Origin: Rhizobium sp. CF080
Lineage (GTDB): Bacteria; Pseudomonadota; Alphaproteobacteria; Rhizobiales; Rhizobiaceae
Direction of reading: 5' to 3'
Assembly: GCF_000282095.2 (NCBI RefSeq)
Contig: NZ_AKKC02000004.1
Coordinates: forward strand, 1,426,001 to 1,490,000
Length of the DNA stretch: 64,000 nt
Position numbers and translations under genes: made by a program. Each line of letters begins with the position of its first letter. Position 1 is the first letter of the stretch. Shown here one piece after another: positions 45,114-53,269 of the stretch. The notes beneath the pieces were generated by a model. That model ran no database searches and had not been told where the DNA came from. It worked only from the letters and a program-made list of their open reading frames with translations.

Positions 45114-45881
45114 TCACATCGCTGTAAAACAATTATCGACAAACAGATGGGTGCCGCTGACGAAACTGGCGTCGTCGCTCGCGAGGTAGAGTGCCGCCTT
45201 GGCGACCTCGTCCGGCCGGCACATCCTGCCCTGCTGAGCGGCGATCGCTGCATCCGAGACGTCGATCCCGTAGCGGGTCAATTCCTCGACTTCTTTCTGG
45301 CCGTGCGGCGTCTGGATGAAGCCCGGGCAGACCGCATTGCAGCGAATATTGCGGTCGCGAAATTCGACCGCGATCGCCCGAGCAAACATGTGACATGCGC
45401 CCTTGGTCGTATCGTAGAGAACTTCCATCGGTGTCGCGGCGACCGCCGAGATCGACGACGTGCAGACGATGGACCCGCCACCCGCCTTGATCATGTGCGG
45501 CAGGACGGCACGCGTCATAAGGAACATGCTGCGGACATTGATGGCCATCAGCCGATCCCAATCCTCCACCGAGGTTTCGAGGAGCGGCCGGATGATGATC
45601 GTGCCGGCGTGATTGAACAGCACCGTTATCGGTCCGAGTTCGCCGGAAATCGCGTCTACCGCACGTTTCACCTGCAATTCGTCGGAAACGTCGGCGGGCG
45701 CAAATGCTACTTTCAGGCCCTCTTCACACAAGCGGGCTGCGACGACTGCCCCCTGGCTATGCGGGAGATCGACGATCCCGACTGCTGCGCCCTCTCGGGC
45801 AAAAAGCTCGGACGCGGCGAGACCGCATCCACCCGCGCCGCCACTGATGAGCGCGACCTTACCGTCCAGACGACCAGCCAT
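45114..45881 (-). CDS. Short-chain dehydrogenase/reductase
   Basis: 255 residues of the classical SDR type. Cofactor motif ISGGAGGCGLAASELF (TGxxxGxG region), an NHAG variant of NNAG, the catalytic Ser in SSISAVAATP and YDTTK (YxxxK). The C-terminal segment VSGTHLFVDNCFTAM is the standard SDR end. IVDLPHS after strand 2 carries an Asp, so NAD(H) is expected. It lies 7 bases upstream of the oxidase gene and should act on the same substrate. Confidence 0.9.
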   Translation of the reverse strand: MAGRLDGKVALISGGAGGCGLAASELFAREGAAVGIVDLPHSQGAVVAARLCEEGLKVAFAPADVSDELQVKRAVDAISGELGPITVLFNHAGTIIIRPLLETSVEDWDRLMAINVRSMFLMTRAVLPHMIKAGGGSIVCTSSISAVAATPMEVLYDTTKGACHMFARAIAVEFRDRNIRCNAVCPGFIQTPHGQKEVEELTRYGIDVSDAAIAAQQGRMCRPDEVAKAALYLASDDASFVSGTHLFVDNCFTAM

Positions 45882-46372
45882 TCATCCTCCAACCATTATG
45901 GACAGCGGCCGATCGATGGCTGAGTGGGCTCTTTCGCGCCTCTTGTGCTCCGGCCGATGAAGGGCGGCTATGCTTCTGCTTGATGGCAGCAACTTGGCCT
46001 AATTTTGCGCCGCGGTCTATTGCTGACGTGCGTCGCGTGGCTGGTCAATTTGACGTGAACCTACGATCTTGACGGTAATCGAACCGCGAACCCTGCATTT
46101 GAGGACGATCGCCTACTCTGCCACCGAGCGTGATCGGCGAACTGGCGCTTGGCAGCCTTCGGGATCGCGGCGGCGTGATCGCTTTCCTGGCAGCTCGACG
46201 CCAAGCAGTTACCGAAAGGCGGGCGCCTCAATACACACGCCAGTCAACGCGCCCAATTAAATGCTGAAATAATACTGCTATGACGCTCCCGACATGTTTT
46301 CAGATCCCTTCTTTGAAAGGATCTGAACCATCGACCGTAACGTTAGGGCGCGTGGGATAGACGAGCCAGTGC
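45882..46372. other. 491-base gap without a recognised gene
   Basis: No convincing gene or named relic. The stretch near 46255-46290 is AT-rich. A hairpin at 46301-46325 close to its right end is listed separately. Confidence 0.5.
46301..46325 (-). terminator. Stem-loop downstream of the CitE-like gene
   Basis: CAGATCC and GGATCTG form a 7-bp stem around an 11-base loop, 48 bases after the end of the minus-strand operon. No T-tract follows in the minus sense, so its strength as a terminator is uncertain. Confidence 0.4.
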
Positions 46373-47170
46373 TTACGCGCTTCTGCCGGAAAGAATCGCT
46401 CGAGCGCGCTCAACAATCGGCTTGTCGACCATTTTGCCGTCGATCTGAATGGCTTCGCCCTGCGTCGATTGTACCGCAGCAAGTATAGTTGATGCCCATG
46501 CAATATCGGTCTCACTGGGCAGAAAGCCCGCGTTGACCACTCCGATTTGCCTTGGATGGATGCAAAGCTTGGCGGAGAAGCCGAAACCCTTTGCTCGTTC
46601 AACGTCCTCTAGCAACTTTGCCTCATCGTCGAAACTGACCGTTACGCCGTCTATTGGCGGAAGAAGATTGGCATGCCGTGAGGCGAGGGCAATTTGGAAC
46701 CGAGCCGGGTCGAGAAAGCTGCCGCCCTCCGAGATTCGAGAATCGGCGCCAAAATCAAGGTTTCCGAAAGCGAGACGCGTTACCGCGTCAACTGCGGCGA
46801 CCGCGTGGATATCGACCAGACCTTCCACGCTTTCGACTAACGCTAGAAGGGGAGTGTCGATGAGAAAGCGTGCGACACGCTGCAAGCTTGCCACGGTTGC
46901 TTTCGGAACCATGACCTCCGCGTGTGAACACGAGGCAACCGCAGCCAGATCCGCATCGAACCAGAACGTGTCGGCCCCATTGATCCGAACGACGCCGCTT
47001 CCTCCTTGCTGGAACCAGCTGACAACGTTTCGGCGTGCGTCGTCCTTCTCCGCTGGCGCGACGGCGTCTTCGAGATCGATGATGATACGGTGCGCGCCCG
47101 AGGCTGCGGCCTTTTCAAATCTGTCGGCCCGATGGCCGGGCACAAATAGATAGCTATGAGGATGATTCAT
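46373..47170 (-). CDS. CitE-like acyl-CoA lyase (citramalyl-CoA / malyl-CoA lyase type)
   Basis: 265-residue TIM-barrel lyase of the HpcH/HpaI family. It has SYLFVPGHRADRFEKAA at the start, RIIIDLEDAVAP with the metal Glu/Asp, ALVESVEGLVDI, FGNLDFGADS and AKLCIHPRQIGVVN, all typical of the CitE-like group that cleaves 3-hydroxyacyl-CoA compounds to acetyl-CoA plus a 2-oxo acid. ATG 47170 was chosen at the family N-terminus. It is the last gene of a five-gene minus-strand run with two hydratases and two CoA-transferases, the set needed to activate, hydrate and split a C5 dicarboxylic acid. Confidence 0.88.
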   Translation of the reverse strand: MNHPHSYLFVPGHRADRFEKAAASGAHRIIIDLEDAVAPAEKDDARRNVVSWFQQGGSGVVRINGADTFWFDADLAAVASCSHAEVMVPKATVASLQRVARFLIDTPLLALVESVEGLVDIHAVAAVDAVTRLAFGNLDFGADSRISEGGSFLDPARFQIALASRHANLLPPIDGVTVSFDDEAKLLEDVERAKGFGFSAKLCIHPRQIGVVNAGFLPSETDIAWASTILAAVQSTQGEAIQIDGKMVDKPIVERARAILSGRSA

Positions 47171-47199
47171 TGCACATTGCCTGTTTCGATGGATCTGCT

Positions 47200-48069
47200 T
47201 CAGTCGGCGAACACTGCTTCTGCCCGCATCGCGAGCTCTCCCTTGGCGCCGCGCGCCCATAAGATCAGGCCGTCCGCAGCATCGCCCGGCGCCGCTTCCA
47301 ATGCAAAGGGTGCGCTGACGAACAAGGGAGATATCGCCCGAAAATCGAAATGACGGAGTCGCTTGCCGGGGCGAGCCCGCGTTGCCAACCCATGCAGCAG
47401 CGTCGAGATCAGTGGTCCGTGGACAACAAGATCCGGATAGCCCTCCGCCTCCCGCGCATAGGGTGCGTCGTAGTGGATCCGGTGACCATTGAATGTTAGG
47501 GCGGAATAACGAAACAACAGCACCGGGTCAGGCGTCAGCGTTTCGGACCATGTCGCGCCTTCCGGAGCGGTCTGGACGGGCGCAGGAGCTGCACCCGCCT
47601 GAGGCAGCTCGCGGTAGACGATGTCCTGTTCCTCCTCGACACACACTGTGCCGTCGCAGACGATGCGATGTTTCACCGTGACGAATACCAGTCGCCCCGC
47701 TTTGCCCGATTTCGGCGTCACGGACAGTATTTCACTCACCTTTTCCGCAATCTTGCCGATGGGAACGGGCGCGATATACTGCAAGCGTCCACCCGCCCAC
47801 ATTCGCCTCGGCAACCCCACATCCGGCAGAAAACCGCCGCGTTTGAGATGACCATCCACACCCACCGCACTGCGCGGGACGAATGGATTGAAGAATATCC
47901 AATGCCATGCCGGTGGCAGAGCACCACCTTGCCCGGGTATGTTGTCGATGCCGAGCGTGTTCGCCAAGGCTTCGACGCGTTCGGGTTCGATCAGTGCGCT
48001 TCTTCGCTCTGTCCGGCCTACCACATCCGAATAGTCCGGAACCGCTCCGGATACAGAATCCGCTGACAT
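47200..48069 (-). CDS. Hot-dog acyl-CoA hydratase, mesaconyl-C4-CoA (3-methylfumaryl-CoA) hydratase-like
   Basis: 289 residues forming a double hot-dog of the HTD2/FAS1-dehydratase type. The N-terminal half has PPAWHWIFFNPFVPRSAVGV and RRMWAGGRLQYIAP; the C-terminal half has TFNGHRIHYDAPYAREAEGY and LVVHGPLISTLLHGL, which hold the catalytic His/Asp. This layout is that of Meh, which hydrates mesaconyl-C4-CoA to citramalyl-CoA. It lies between a CoA-transferase and the CitE-like lyase on the same strand, which fits exactly that pathway step. The assignment to this substrate is inference. Confidence 0.85.
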   Translation of the reverse strand: MSADSVSGAVPDYSDVVGRTERRSALIEPERVEALANTLGIDNIPGQGGALPPAWHWIFFNPFVPRSAVGVDGHLKRGGFLPDVGLPRRMWAGGRLQYIAPVPIGKIAEKVSEILSVTPKSGKAGRLVFVTVKHRIVCDGTVCVEEEQDIVYRELPQAGAAPAPVQTAPEGATWSETLTPDPVLLFRYSALTFNGHRIHYDAPYAREAEGYPDLVVHGPLISTLLHGLATRARPGKRLRHFDFRAISPLFVSAPFALEAAPGDAADGLILWARGAKGELAMRAEAVFAD

Positions 48070-48087
48070 ATTCCGCCTCCCACCACC

Positions 48088-49281
48088 TTAATAGATCACT
48101 TCCCGTTCGACGAGCTCATCGATTTCCCGTTGGGCCATTCCCAGCAGCTCGCCGTATACATACGCTTCATGCTCCCCGAGCTCCGGCGTGCCCCGCTCGA
48201 TCGACGGGGCATCGCTCTTGGAGAACCGTCCCGGAAACCCGACGGCTGCCCGAGAGCCGCCATCCCGGTCGTCAACCTGAACGATCGCACCCCTCGCCTT
48301 CAGATGCGGATCCTGCACGAGGTCATGCGTGTTCCACGATACATGTGCAGGCACACCGACGCTTTGGAGCAAGGCGGCGGTATCGTCCGCATTACGCTTC
48401 GCGCACCATGTTCCGACGATGATGTCCAGGATACGCCGGTTGGCATGGCGGCTCGCGGCATCTGTGAAGCGAGGATCCATCTGGAAATCCTGCAATTCCG
48501 CGACGTTCAGGAAGGCGCGCCACTGTTCTTCGGTACCGATGGCGATGCTGAGCCACCGGTCAGGCTTGTCCGTTGCGTAAAGACCATGGGGTGCGCGACG
48601 ATAGTCGTCATTGCCCAGACGCTCGACGATGCCACCGGCCGAGACCGCCATCAGCGCCTCCCCCACCAGCGAAGAGGCGACCTCGCGGGCCGCCACGTCG
48701 ATATGCCCGCCCTGCCCAGTATTGCGGCGACGGTGAAGTGCCGCCATGGTGGCAAGTGCTGCGTTGAGCCCGACCGAATGATCCATGACATGCCTCATTT
48801 CCATGGGGGGGCCGTCGCTGTACCCCGACAGGAAGCCAAGTCCTCCCCAGGCTCCGAACAAGGGCGCATATCCGGCAAAATGTGAATCCGGGCCGGTCTG
48901 GCCGGAAGAAGACACCGACACCATAACGATGTCGTCCTTGACCTGCCGCAGGGCATCATAGCCGAGACCCAGCCTCTTCATGACGCCTGCACGAAAGCTC
49001 TCGGCAGCGACATCCGATATGGCGACGAGCCTTTTCGCCAGCCCGACGCCTTCCGGGTGCTTCATATTCAAGCGGATGGAGAGCTTGTTCGACGCCACCT
49101 GATCGAAGCTCGCAGGCCCGTTTCGACCGTAGACCGCATGCGGCTTCCTGAAGATATCGGGCCGTAGCGCGCTCTCGATCTTGATGCATTCCGCCCCGAG
49201 CTGCGACAGCATATGCGTGCAGAACGGACCCGCCGCATGAACGGTGAAATCGGCGACCCGGACGCCGTGAAGCGGTTTCAT
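48088..49281 (-). CDS. Family III CoA-transferase (CaiB/BaiF), catalytic subunit
   Basis: 397 residues. N-terminal GVRVADFTVHAAGPFCTHML and AECIKIESALRPD, the nucleophile Asp167 in RHVMDHSVGLNAALATMAAL, and GQGGHIDVAAREV. Family III enzymes move CoA between carboxylic acids through an aspartyl-CoA intermediate. ATG 49281 overlaps the stop of the upstream CoA-transferase by 4 bases (ATGA), so the two are translated together and may form a heteromer like BbsEF or SmtAB. Confidence 0.9.
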   Translation of the reverse strand: MKPLHGVRVADFTVHAAGPFCTHMLSQLGAECIKIESALRPDIFRKPHAVYGRNGPASFDQVASNKLSIRLNMKHPEGVGLAKRLVAISDVAAESFRAGVMKRLGLGYDALRQVKDDIVMVSVSSSGQTGPDSHFAGYAPLFGAWGGLGFLSGYSDGPPMEMRHVMDHSVGLNAALATMAALHRRRNTGQGGHIDVAAREVASSLVGEALMAVSAGGIVERLGNDDYRRAPHGLYATDKPDRWLSIAIGTEEQWRAFLNVAELQDFQMDPRFTDAASRHANRRILDIIVGTWCAKRNADDTAALLQSVGVPAHVSWNTHDLVQDPHLKARGAIVQVDDRDGGSRAAVGFPGRFSKSDAPSIERGTPELGEHEAYVYGELLGMAQREIDELVEREVIY

Positions 49282-50459
49282 GCGCGCTCCCTTCCAACAC
49301 GAATTCTCGTTGAATCCAGCTGCCTCGGCTCCACGTCCCGATCTGCGGGCGCCAATGTCGGCCAGGGGCGCGCCGGAAGCGGCCTGCCATCGAACCGGAA
49401 AGGCCCGGTTTGCATCTTGCATTCCCCGCCTTCTGGCATGGACATGGTAGAGAACAGGCCGCGTGCGGCTTCATGATGCCCGTCCAGGATCTGCTCGGGC
49501 GCATTGTATCTTGCCATTGGCACGCCCAGCTTCTGTGCCTCGACGACGACGTCCTCGACCAGCTGGCTTCCCGCCCATTCACGGATTTGCGCGTTGATGA
49601 AGTCGCCTCTCGTGCTGCGCTCGGTCGCATCCTCCAGCGCGGGATCCCTGGCCCATTCCGGATGACCCATCAGCTCTATCAGGCCCTGCCACTGCCGCTG
49701 CTCAAGCGTCAGCAGTTCCACATAACCATCCATGCACGCGATAACGCCGCCGTAACGGAACGACCTTGAGAGCCTGTGCTCCAGAGATCCGTCGCCATAC
49801 CGCTGCACCGTGAAGGCGCCGACGGCAAGATTGGCATCCTGGATGGAGACATCGACATACTGGCCTATTCCGCTCCAAAGCGCGGCCAGGGCGTCGAGTG
49901 CGCCAGCGATGCCGCCTTGCATCTCGGCGAAATGCCCCGCGATCTTGAGGGGTGGTCGATCGGGAAAAAGTGCCGCCGATAGCCCGTTAGGAAGCAGAAA
50001 ACCCTCGCCCGCCGAATGAATGAGATTGAGCTCCGAGCCCACCCATCTGCTTTTCGGTCCGCAAGAACCGAAAGGCAGTATGGATAGATGGACAAGATCA
50101 GGCCATCGGGCCGAAACCGCCTCAGCGGCGATTCCCACCAATTCCCGTTGTGCGACTGGAACGTCCTCGACGAGAACCTGCGCCTGGCCGATCAGCCGGG
50201 CGAACTCCTCCCGACCGGCTTCCGTATCAAGATCGACAGAGATGGCTTGCTTCCCTGCGGAAAGATAGGCGAACAGCGCACTTTCGCCGCTACGCGGTCC
50301 GAGAAAGGGAGGCTCCCGCCGCAGCGGAGAACCATCCCTCGGTTCTATCATCGTCACGTCCGCACCCATCGACGCCAGAAGCCGTCCGGCATAGGCCGCA
50401 GCGACGCCGGTGGCGCATTCGACGCAGCGCAGACCGGCAAGGGGAAGCAGCGCCTCCAT
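49278..50459 (-). CDS. Family III CoA-transferase homologue with Glu in place of the catalytic Asp
   Basis: 393 residues, same fold as the next gene (LRCVECATGVAAAYAGRLLA, ADVTMIEPRDGSPL, GIGQYVDVSIQDANL). The position of the nucleophile Asp is Glu179, in KIAGHFAEMQGGIAGALDAL. In two-subunit enzymes of this family only one subunit carries the Asp, so this is probably the structural partner of the downstream subunit. It starts 18 bases after the MaoC-like gene, with AGGAGA upstream of its ATG. Confidence 0.88.
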   Translation of the reverse strand: MEALLPLAGLRCVECATGVAAAYAGRLLASMGADVTMIEPRDGSPLRREPPFLGPRSGESALFAYLSAGKQAISVDLDTEAGREEFARLIGQAQVLVEDVPVAQRELVGIAAEAVSARWPDLVHLSILPFGSCGPKSRWVGSELNLIHSAGEGFLLPNGLSAALFPDRPPLKIAGHFAEMQGGIAGALDALAALWSGIGQYVDVSIQDANLAVGAFTVQRYGDGSLEHRLSRSFRYGGVIACMDGYVELLTLEQRQWQGLIELMGHPEWARDPALEDATERSTRGDFINAQIREWAGSQLVEDVVVEAQKLGVPMARYNAPEQILDGHHEAARGLFSTMSMPEGGECKMQTGPFRFDGRPLPARPWPTLAPADRDVEPRQLDSTRIRVGRERA

Positions 50460-50477
50460 GATCCTCTCCTTCGTCAG

Positions 50478-51695
50478 CTACCGGACGACCGGAAGCTCGA
50501 GATCGAGGCCTGCGCCGTCGAAATGCACCGGAACGTTGGGATCGCGGCTCGGAAGAATCACCGTGGCCAGGCCCGGCGTGGTGATTTCACCGCGCTGATT
50601 TTCACCCCAGATCTCGATATCGACGAGAGCATGGCGATCCTTGACGTATTTGCGGGTGACCTTGCCCTTGCACCAGGTGGAATCGCCCATGGTGTTGAAG
50701 CGGCGCATTTCGGTGCGGACGCGCTTCAGGAAGGCTGCGTCGCCCATCCAGTTGGTGACTAGCGAACACATCCAGGACGACCGCTGCGGGCCGTAATCGT
50801 AGACGCCTGGAACGCCCACTTCCTTCGCCGTCGATTCGCGATGGTGGCCGATGCCGGTATATTCGATGCCGCCACCCGCTTCGGGATTGCGGAAGAAGTG
50901 GCCCGGATGCTTCATCGCCGCCTTGAAGACGACGCCATGGGTGTGGCCGCGGCCGCAGCCGACCAGGAAGCCCATCGTATCCATCAGCGAAAGTGGTCCG
51001 CGGACTATCGGCTCGAGCTCCTCGCCTTCCTTCACGTCCTCCCAGTACCGGACATTGCTGCCGCGCATGCGGCTCTCTTCACGCAGGATAGCCTCGTCGA
51101 TCTGCTCGAATTCTTCCTGGGAATATTCGTGGGTCTGGATATCCTTGTATTTGCCGGCATCCCGGGCCGCCTTGCGCTCGTGACGCGTGCAAGTCCCCAG
51201 CGCGCGAGCGACGATCTCGCCGTGCTGGTTGCTGTAAGTCGCCTCGACATACTGCAGGACGAGGCGGCCGGAGAATTTGCTTTCTTTTTCCTCGACGCCG
51301 ACGACGCGCTCGATGGCGCTGATCCGGTCGCCCGGGCGAATGTGCCGGAAAAGCTCCCAGTCGTTGCCGGCGTAGAAACCGTGGACACCCGGCAGGCCCC
51401 AGCGCGTACGCCCGACCCAGCCGAACGCCATCGGGAACATCGGATGCGCGACCTGACCTCCGTAGCGGGAATTGCGGCCGTATTCCTGTTCGCGATAGAG
51501 CGGATTGAGGTCGCCGATACCGTTGCACCAATTCCGCAGCGTGTCGGTCGTCGCGTCCTGCAGGTAGGGGCCTTCAGGGCGCAGCTGCAGGCCGATCATG
51601 CTGCGTGCCGCAGCGACGGCTTCGTCGGTGATCCGGCCTTCCGCTGGCGCCCCACCAACATCCTGCTTCGTCTTCTCGATTATTTCAGCTGTCAC
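50478..51695 (-). CDS. MaoC-like double hot-dog acyl dehydratase/hydratase
   Basis: About 405 residues with two hot-dog halves. The N-terminal half carries the hydratase-2 pattern (GIGDLNPLYREQEYGRNSRY, then GGQVAHPMFPM), with Asp and His placed for catalysis; the C-terminal half (PVVR at the end, with VTRKYVKDRHALVDIEIWGE) is similar to enzymes acting on CoA esters. GTG at 51695 is preceded by GGAGG at 8 bases; an ATG at 51710 overlaps that Shine-Dalgarno and is less likely. It is the first gene of the CoA-pathway operon, and two copies of the ATAAAATGCATTAT box lie upstream. Confidence 0.85.
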   Translation of the reverse strand: MTAEIIEKTKQDVGGAPAEGRITDEAVAAARSMIGLQLRPEGPYLQDATTDTLRNWCNGIGDLNPLYREQEYGRNSRYGGQVAHPMFPMAFGWVGRTRWGLPGVHGFYAGNDWELFRHIRPGDRISAIERVVGVEEKESKFSGRLVLQYVEATYSNQHGEIVARALGTCTRHERKAARDAGKYKDIQTHEYSQEEFEQIDEAILREESRMRGSNVRYWEDVKEGEELEPIVRGPLSLMDTMGFLVGCGRGHTHGVVFKAAMKHPGHFFRNPEAGGGIEYTGIGHHRESTAKEVGVPGVYDYGPQRSSWMCSLVTNWMGDAAFLKRVRTEMRRFNTMGDSTWCKGKVTRKYVKDRHALVDIEIWGENQRGEITTPGLATVILPSRDPNVPVHFDGAGLDLELPVVR

Positions 51696-51753
51696 GTCAT
51701 CATCCTCCATATGCGCTCATCGAACCACAGCGATCCGCGCTGCGTTTTGATGC

Positions 51754-51767
51754 ATAATGCATTTTAT
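51754..51767. promoter_or_regulatory. Box A: ATAATGCATTTTAT upstream of the CoA-pathway operon
   Basis: Its reverse complement is ATAAAATGCATTAT. Extended to 17 bp (51751-51767) it is identical, in inverse orientation, to box C at 60504-60520. It lies about 45-60 bases upstream of the MaoC-like gene and overlaps the AT-rich promoter region. Confidence 0.75.
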
Positions 51768-51879
51768 ATTATAGTCGTCAATGCGCCGCCGATGTGAAAA
51801 TGTAATTCGTTCAAAAATTGAGCGATAACAGGTCTTTGTCAGCAGCATCTGGAAGCGAATAAAACTGCCATGACCACAT

Positions 51880-51893
51880 TATAATGCATTATA
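51880..51893. promoter_or_regulatory. Box B: perfect palindrome TATAATGCATTATA
   Basis: Perfect 14-bp palindrome in the region between the isochorismatase-like gene (ends at 51908) and the MaoC-like gene. It is 126 bp from box A. It shares the AATGCATTAT core with boxes A, C and D. Confidence 0.75.
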
Positions 51894-51907
51894 TTCTGAA
51901 GTGCCGC

Positions 51908-52486
51908 CTACAACGATACCGAGGAAGAGGTTGCAATCCCGGCAAACCGGCGCAGGCCCGCAAGTGCGTATTCATGTTCCTCGTCAGTCGCTCCGGCGCA
52001 GCAGTCTTCTAGAACGACGCATTCGAAGTCGCGGTCATGACCTTCACGCGCCGCGGCCTGAACGACGCCGTTGGTCGAAACGCCGCTCAGCACAAGTCGC
52101 CTGATTCCCTTTGCGCTGAGGAGAGGAAGCAGGGCCGTGCCGTAAAAGGGACTGACGCGATGCTTGATGATGTCCGCATCGCCTGGCTGCGGCGCAAAAT
52201 CTTCGAAAACCTCGGTTCCCCAGCCGCCCAGCTTGAAGAGGCCATTGTCTCTGGCACGCGAAAACACAGGGGAATTCGGCGGGCATTCGCGGTAATCGGG
52301 CGAGAAGCCGACCCGCACATATCCGACCATGGTGCCTGCCTCGCGCGCTTTACGGATCGCGAGCCTGGTGTTCTCGTAGACATTGCGCTCGCCGCATTTC
52401 ACCACATAGGTCTTCGCGCCCGCGCCGTCGGGATGTACGAGGTCGTTGATCATGTCCATGACGAGCAGGATCGTATCAGAAGGCAT
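51908..52486 (-). CDS. Isochorismatase-fold hydrolase family protein with the catalytic Cys replaced
   Basis: 192 residues. The acidic catalytic residue is in LVMDMINDLVHPDG and the lysine in DIIKHRVSPFYGT, both as in the cysteine-hydrolase branch. The nucleophile Cys of the TNxC motif is Val141 (GVSTNGVVQAAAREG). EntB-type isochorismatases also lack the Cys but use other residues. AAGGAG lies 7 bases before ATG 52486. It is the first gene downstream of the GntR regulator on the same strand and may hydrolyse a vinyl ether, amide or imide, or have lost its activity. Confidence 0.82.
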   Translation of the reverse strand: MPSDTILLVMDMINDLVHPDGAGAKTYVVKCGERNVYENTRLAIRKAREAGTMVGYVRVGFSPDYRECPPNSPVFSRARDNGLFKLGGWGTEVFEDFAPQPGDADIIKHRVSPFYGTALLPLLSAKGIRRLVLSGVSTNGVVQAAAREGHDRDFECVVLEDCCAGATDEEHEYALAGLRRFAGIATSSSVSL

Positions 52487-52564
52487 GGAAGGGCTCCTTG
52501 GCTGGTATCGTGGTCGGAATGGAACCGCGACGAAAAGCCATCCAGGAGGCACCTGCCTGCCTTG

Positions 52565-53215
52565 TCAGCTGGCGTAATTGGCCTTGAACTCGTCCCATCC
52601 GGCACGGATGTGGACCCGCAGCGCGGAGAGCATTGCGGCTTCGTCGCGGACGATAATGGCGCTGAGCATTTCCCGATGCTCGGCCGAAGCTCGTTCGATG
52701 CGGTTGTCGAGCTTGTTGATCAGGTCGAACGGGTAGCGAGCCCATAGAATGCGGACAAATTGCAGGGTCTGCGGCAAGCCCGACGCCATATAGATCGCTT
52801 CGTGGAAACGGTAGTTGATCAGCCGAACCGCTTCGCGATCTCCATTGACGGCGGCTTGTTCGATCTGCTGCTGAAGTTCCCGGAGTTCCTCCACGTTCTG
52901 CGAGGTCAGGTGCTTCAAGGCAGCGAGCGCCAGTTTCGATTCCAGCGTGACACGCAGGTCCACGATCTCCTCGGTGGCGCCCATGTCGAATGGCGCAACC
53001 ACCGCGCCACGATGAGAGTCTCCCAGCACGAAGCCTTCGGCTTCCAAAAGTTTGATCGCTTCGCGAACCGGCGTGATGCTGGTTCCGATCATCTGGGCCA
53101 GCTCCGCCTGCTTCAGCTTGGAACCACGCGGGAAACGCCCAGAGATAATTCCCTCCCGAAGGAAGTCCGCGACAAACTCTTCTTTCGTCCGATGCTTCAC
53201 GCGTAAGCCTTTCAT
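52565..53215 (-). CDS. GntR family transcriptional regulator (FCD/FadR type)
   Basis: 216 residues. N-terminal winged helix-turn-helix (LKQAELAQMIGTSITPVREA, about residues 33-52), followed by an all-helical FCD effector domain with the metal-ligand pattern Asp (DLRVTLE), His (NYRFHEAIY) and later His (EHREMLSAI, LRVHIRAGW). FCD regulators sense carboxylates. It lies inside the cluster between the isochorismatase-like and metallohydrolase genes, and is the most likely ligand of the four ATGCATTAT boxes. A weakly similar element lies about 40 bases upstream of its start (53253-53266). Confidence 0.92.
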   Translation of the reverse strand: MKGLRVKHRTKEEFVADFLREGIISGRFPRGSKLKQAELAQMIGTSITPVREAIKLLEAEGFVLGDSHRGAVVAPFDMGATEEIVDLRVTLESKLALAALKHLTSQNVEELRELQQQIEQAAVNGDREAVRLINYRFHEAIYMASGLPQTLQFVRILWARYPFDLINKLDNRIERASAEHREMLSAIIVRDEAAMLSALRVHIRAGWDEFKANYAS

Positions 53216-53269
53216 GTCCGATGACCATTTCGGACTTACCGCGAAGATGGTGCACAATGCAATGTTCCA

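Noticed and set aside
53253..53266. CACAATGCAATGTT near the GntR start as a fifth regulon box
   Set aside because: Only 9 of 14 positions agree with the palindromic box and the symmetry is lost; too weak to count.
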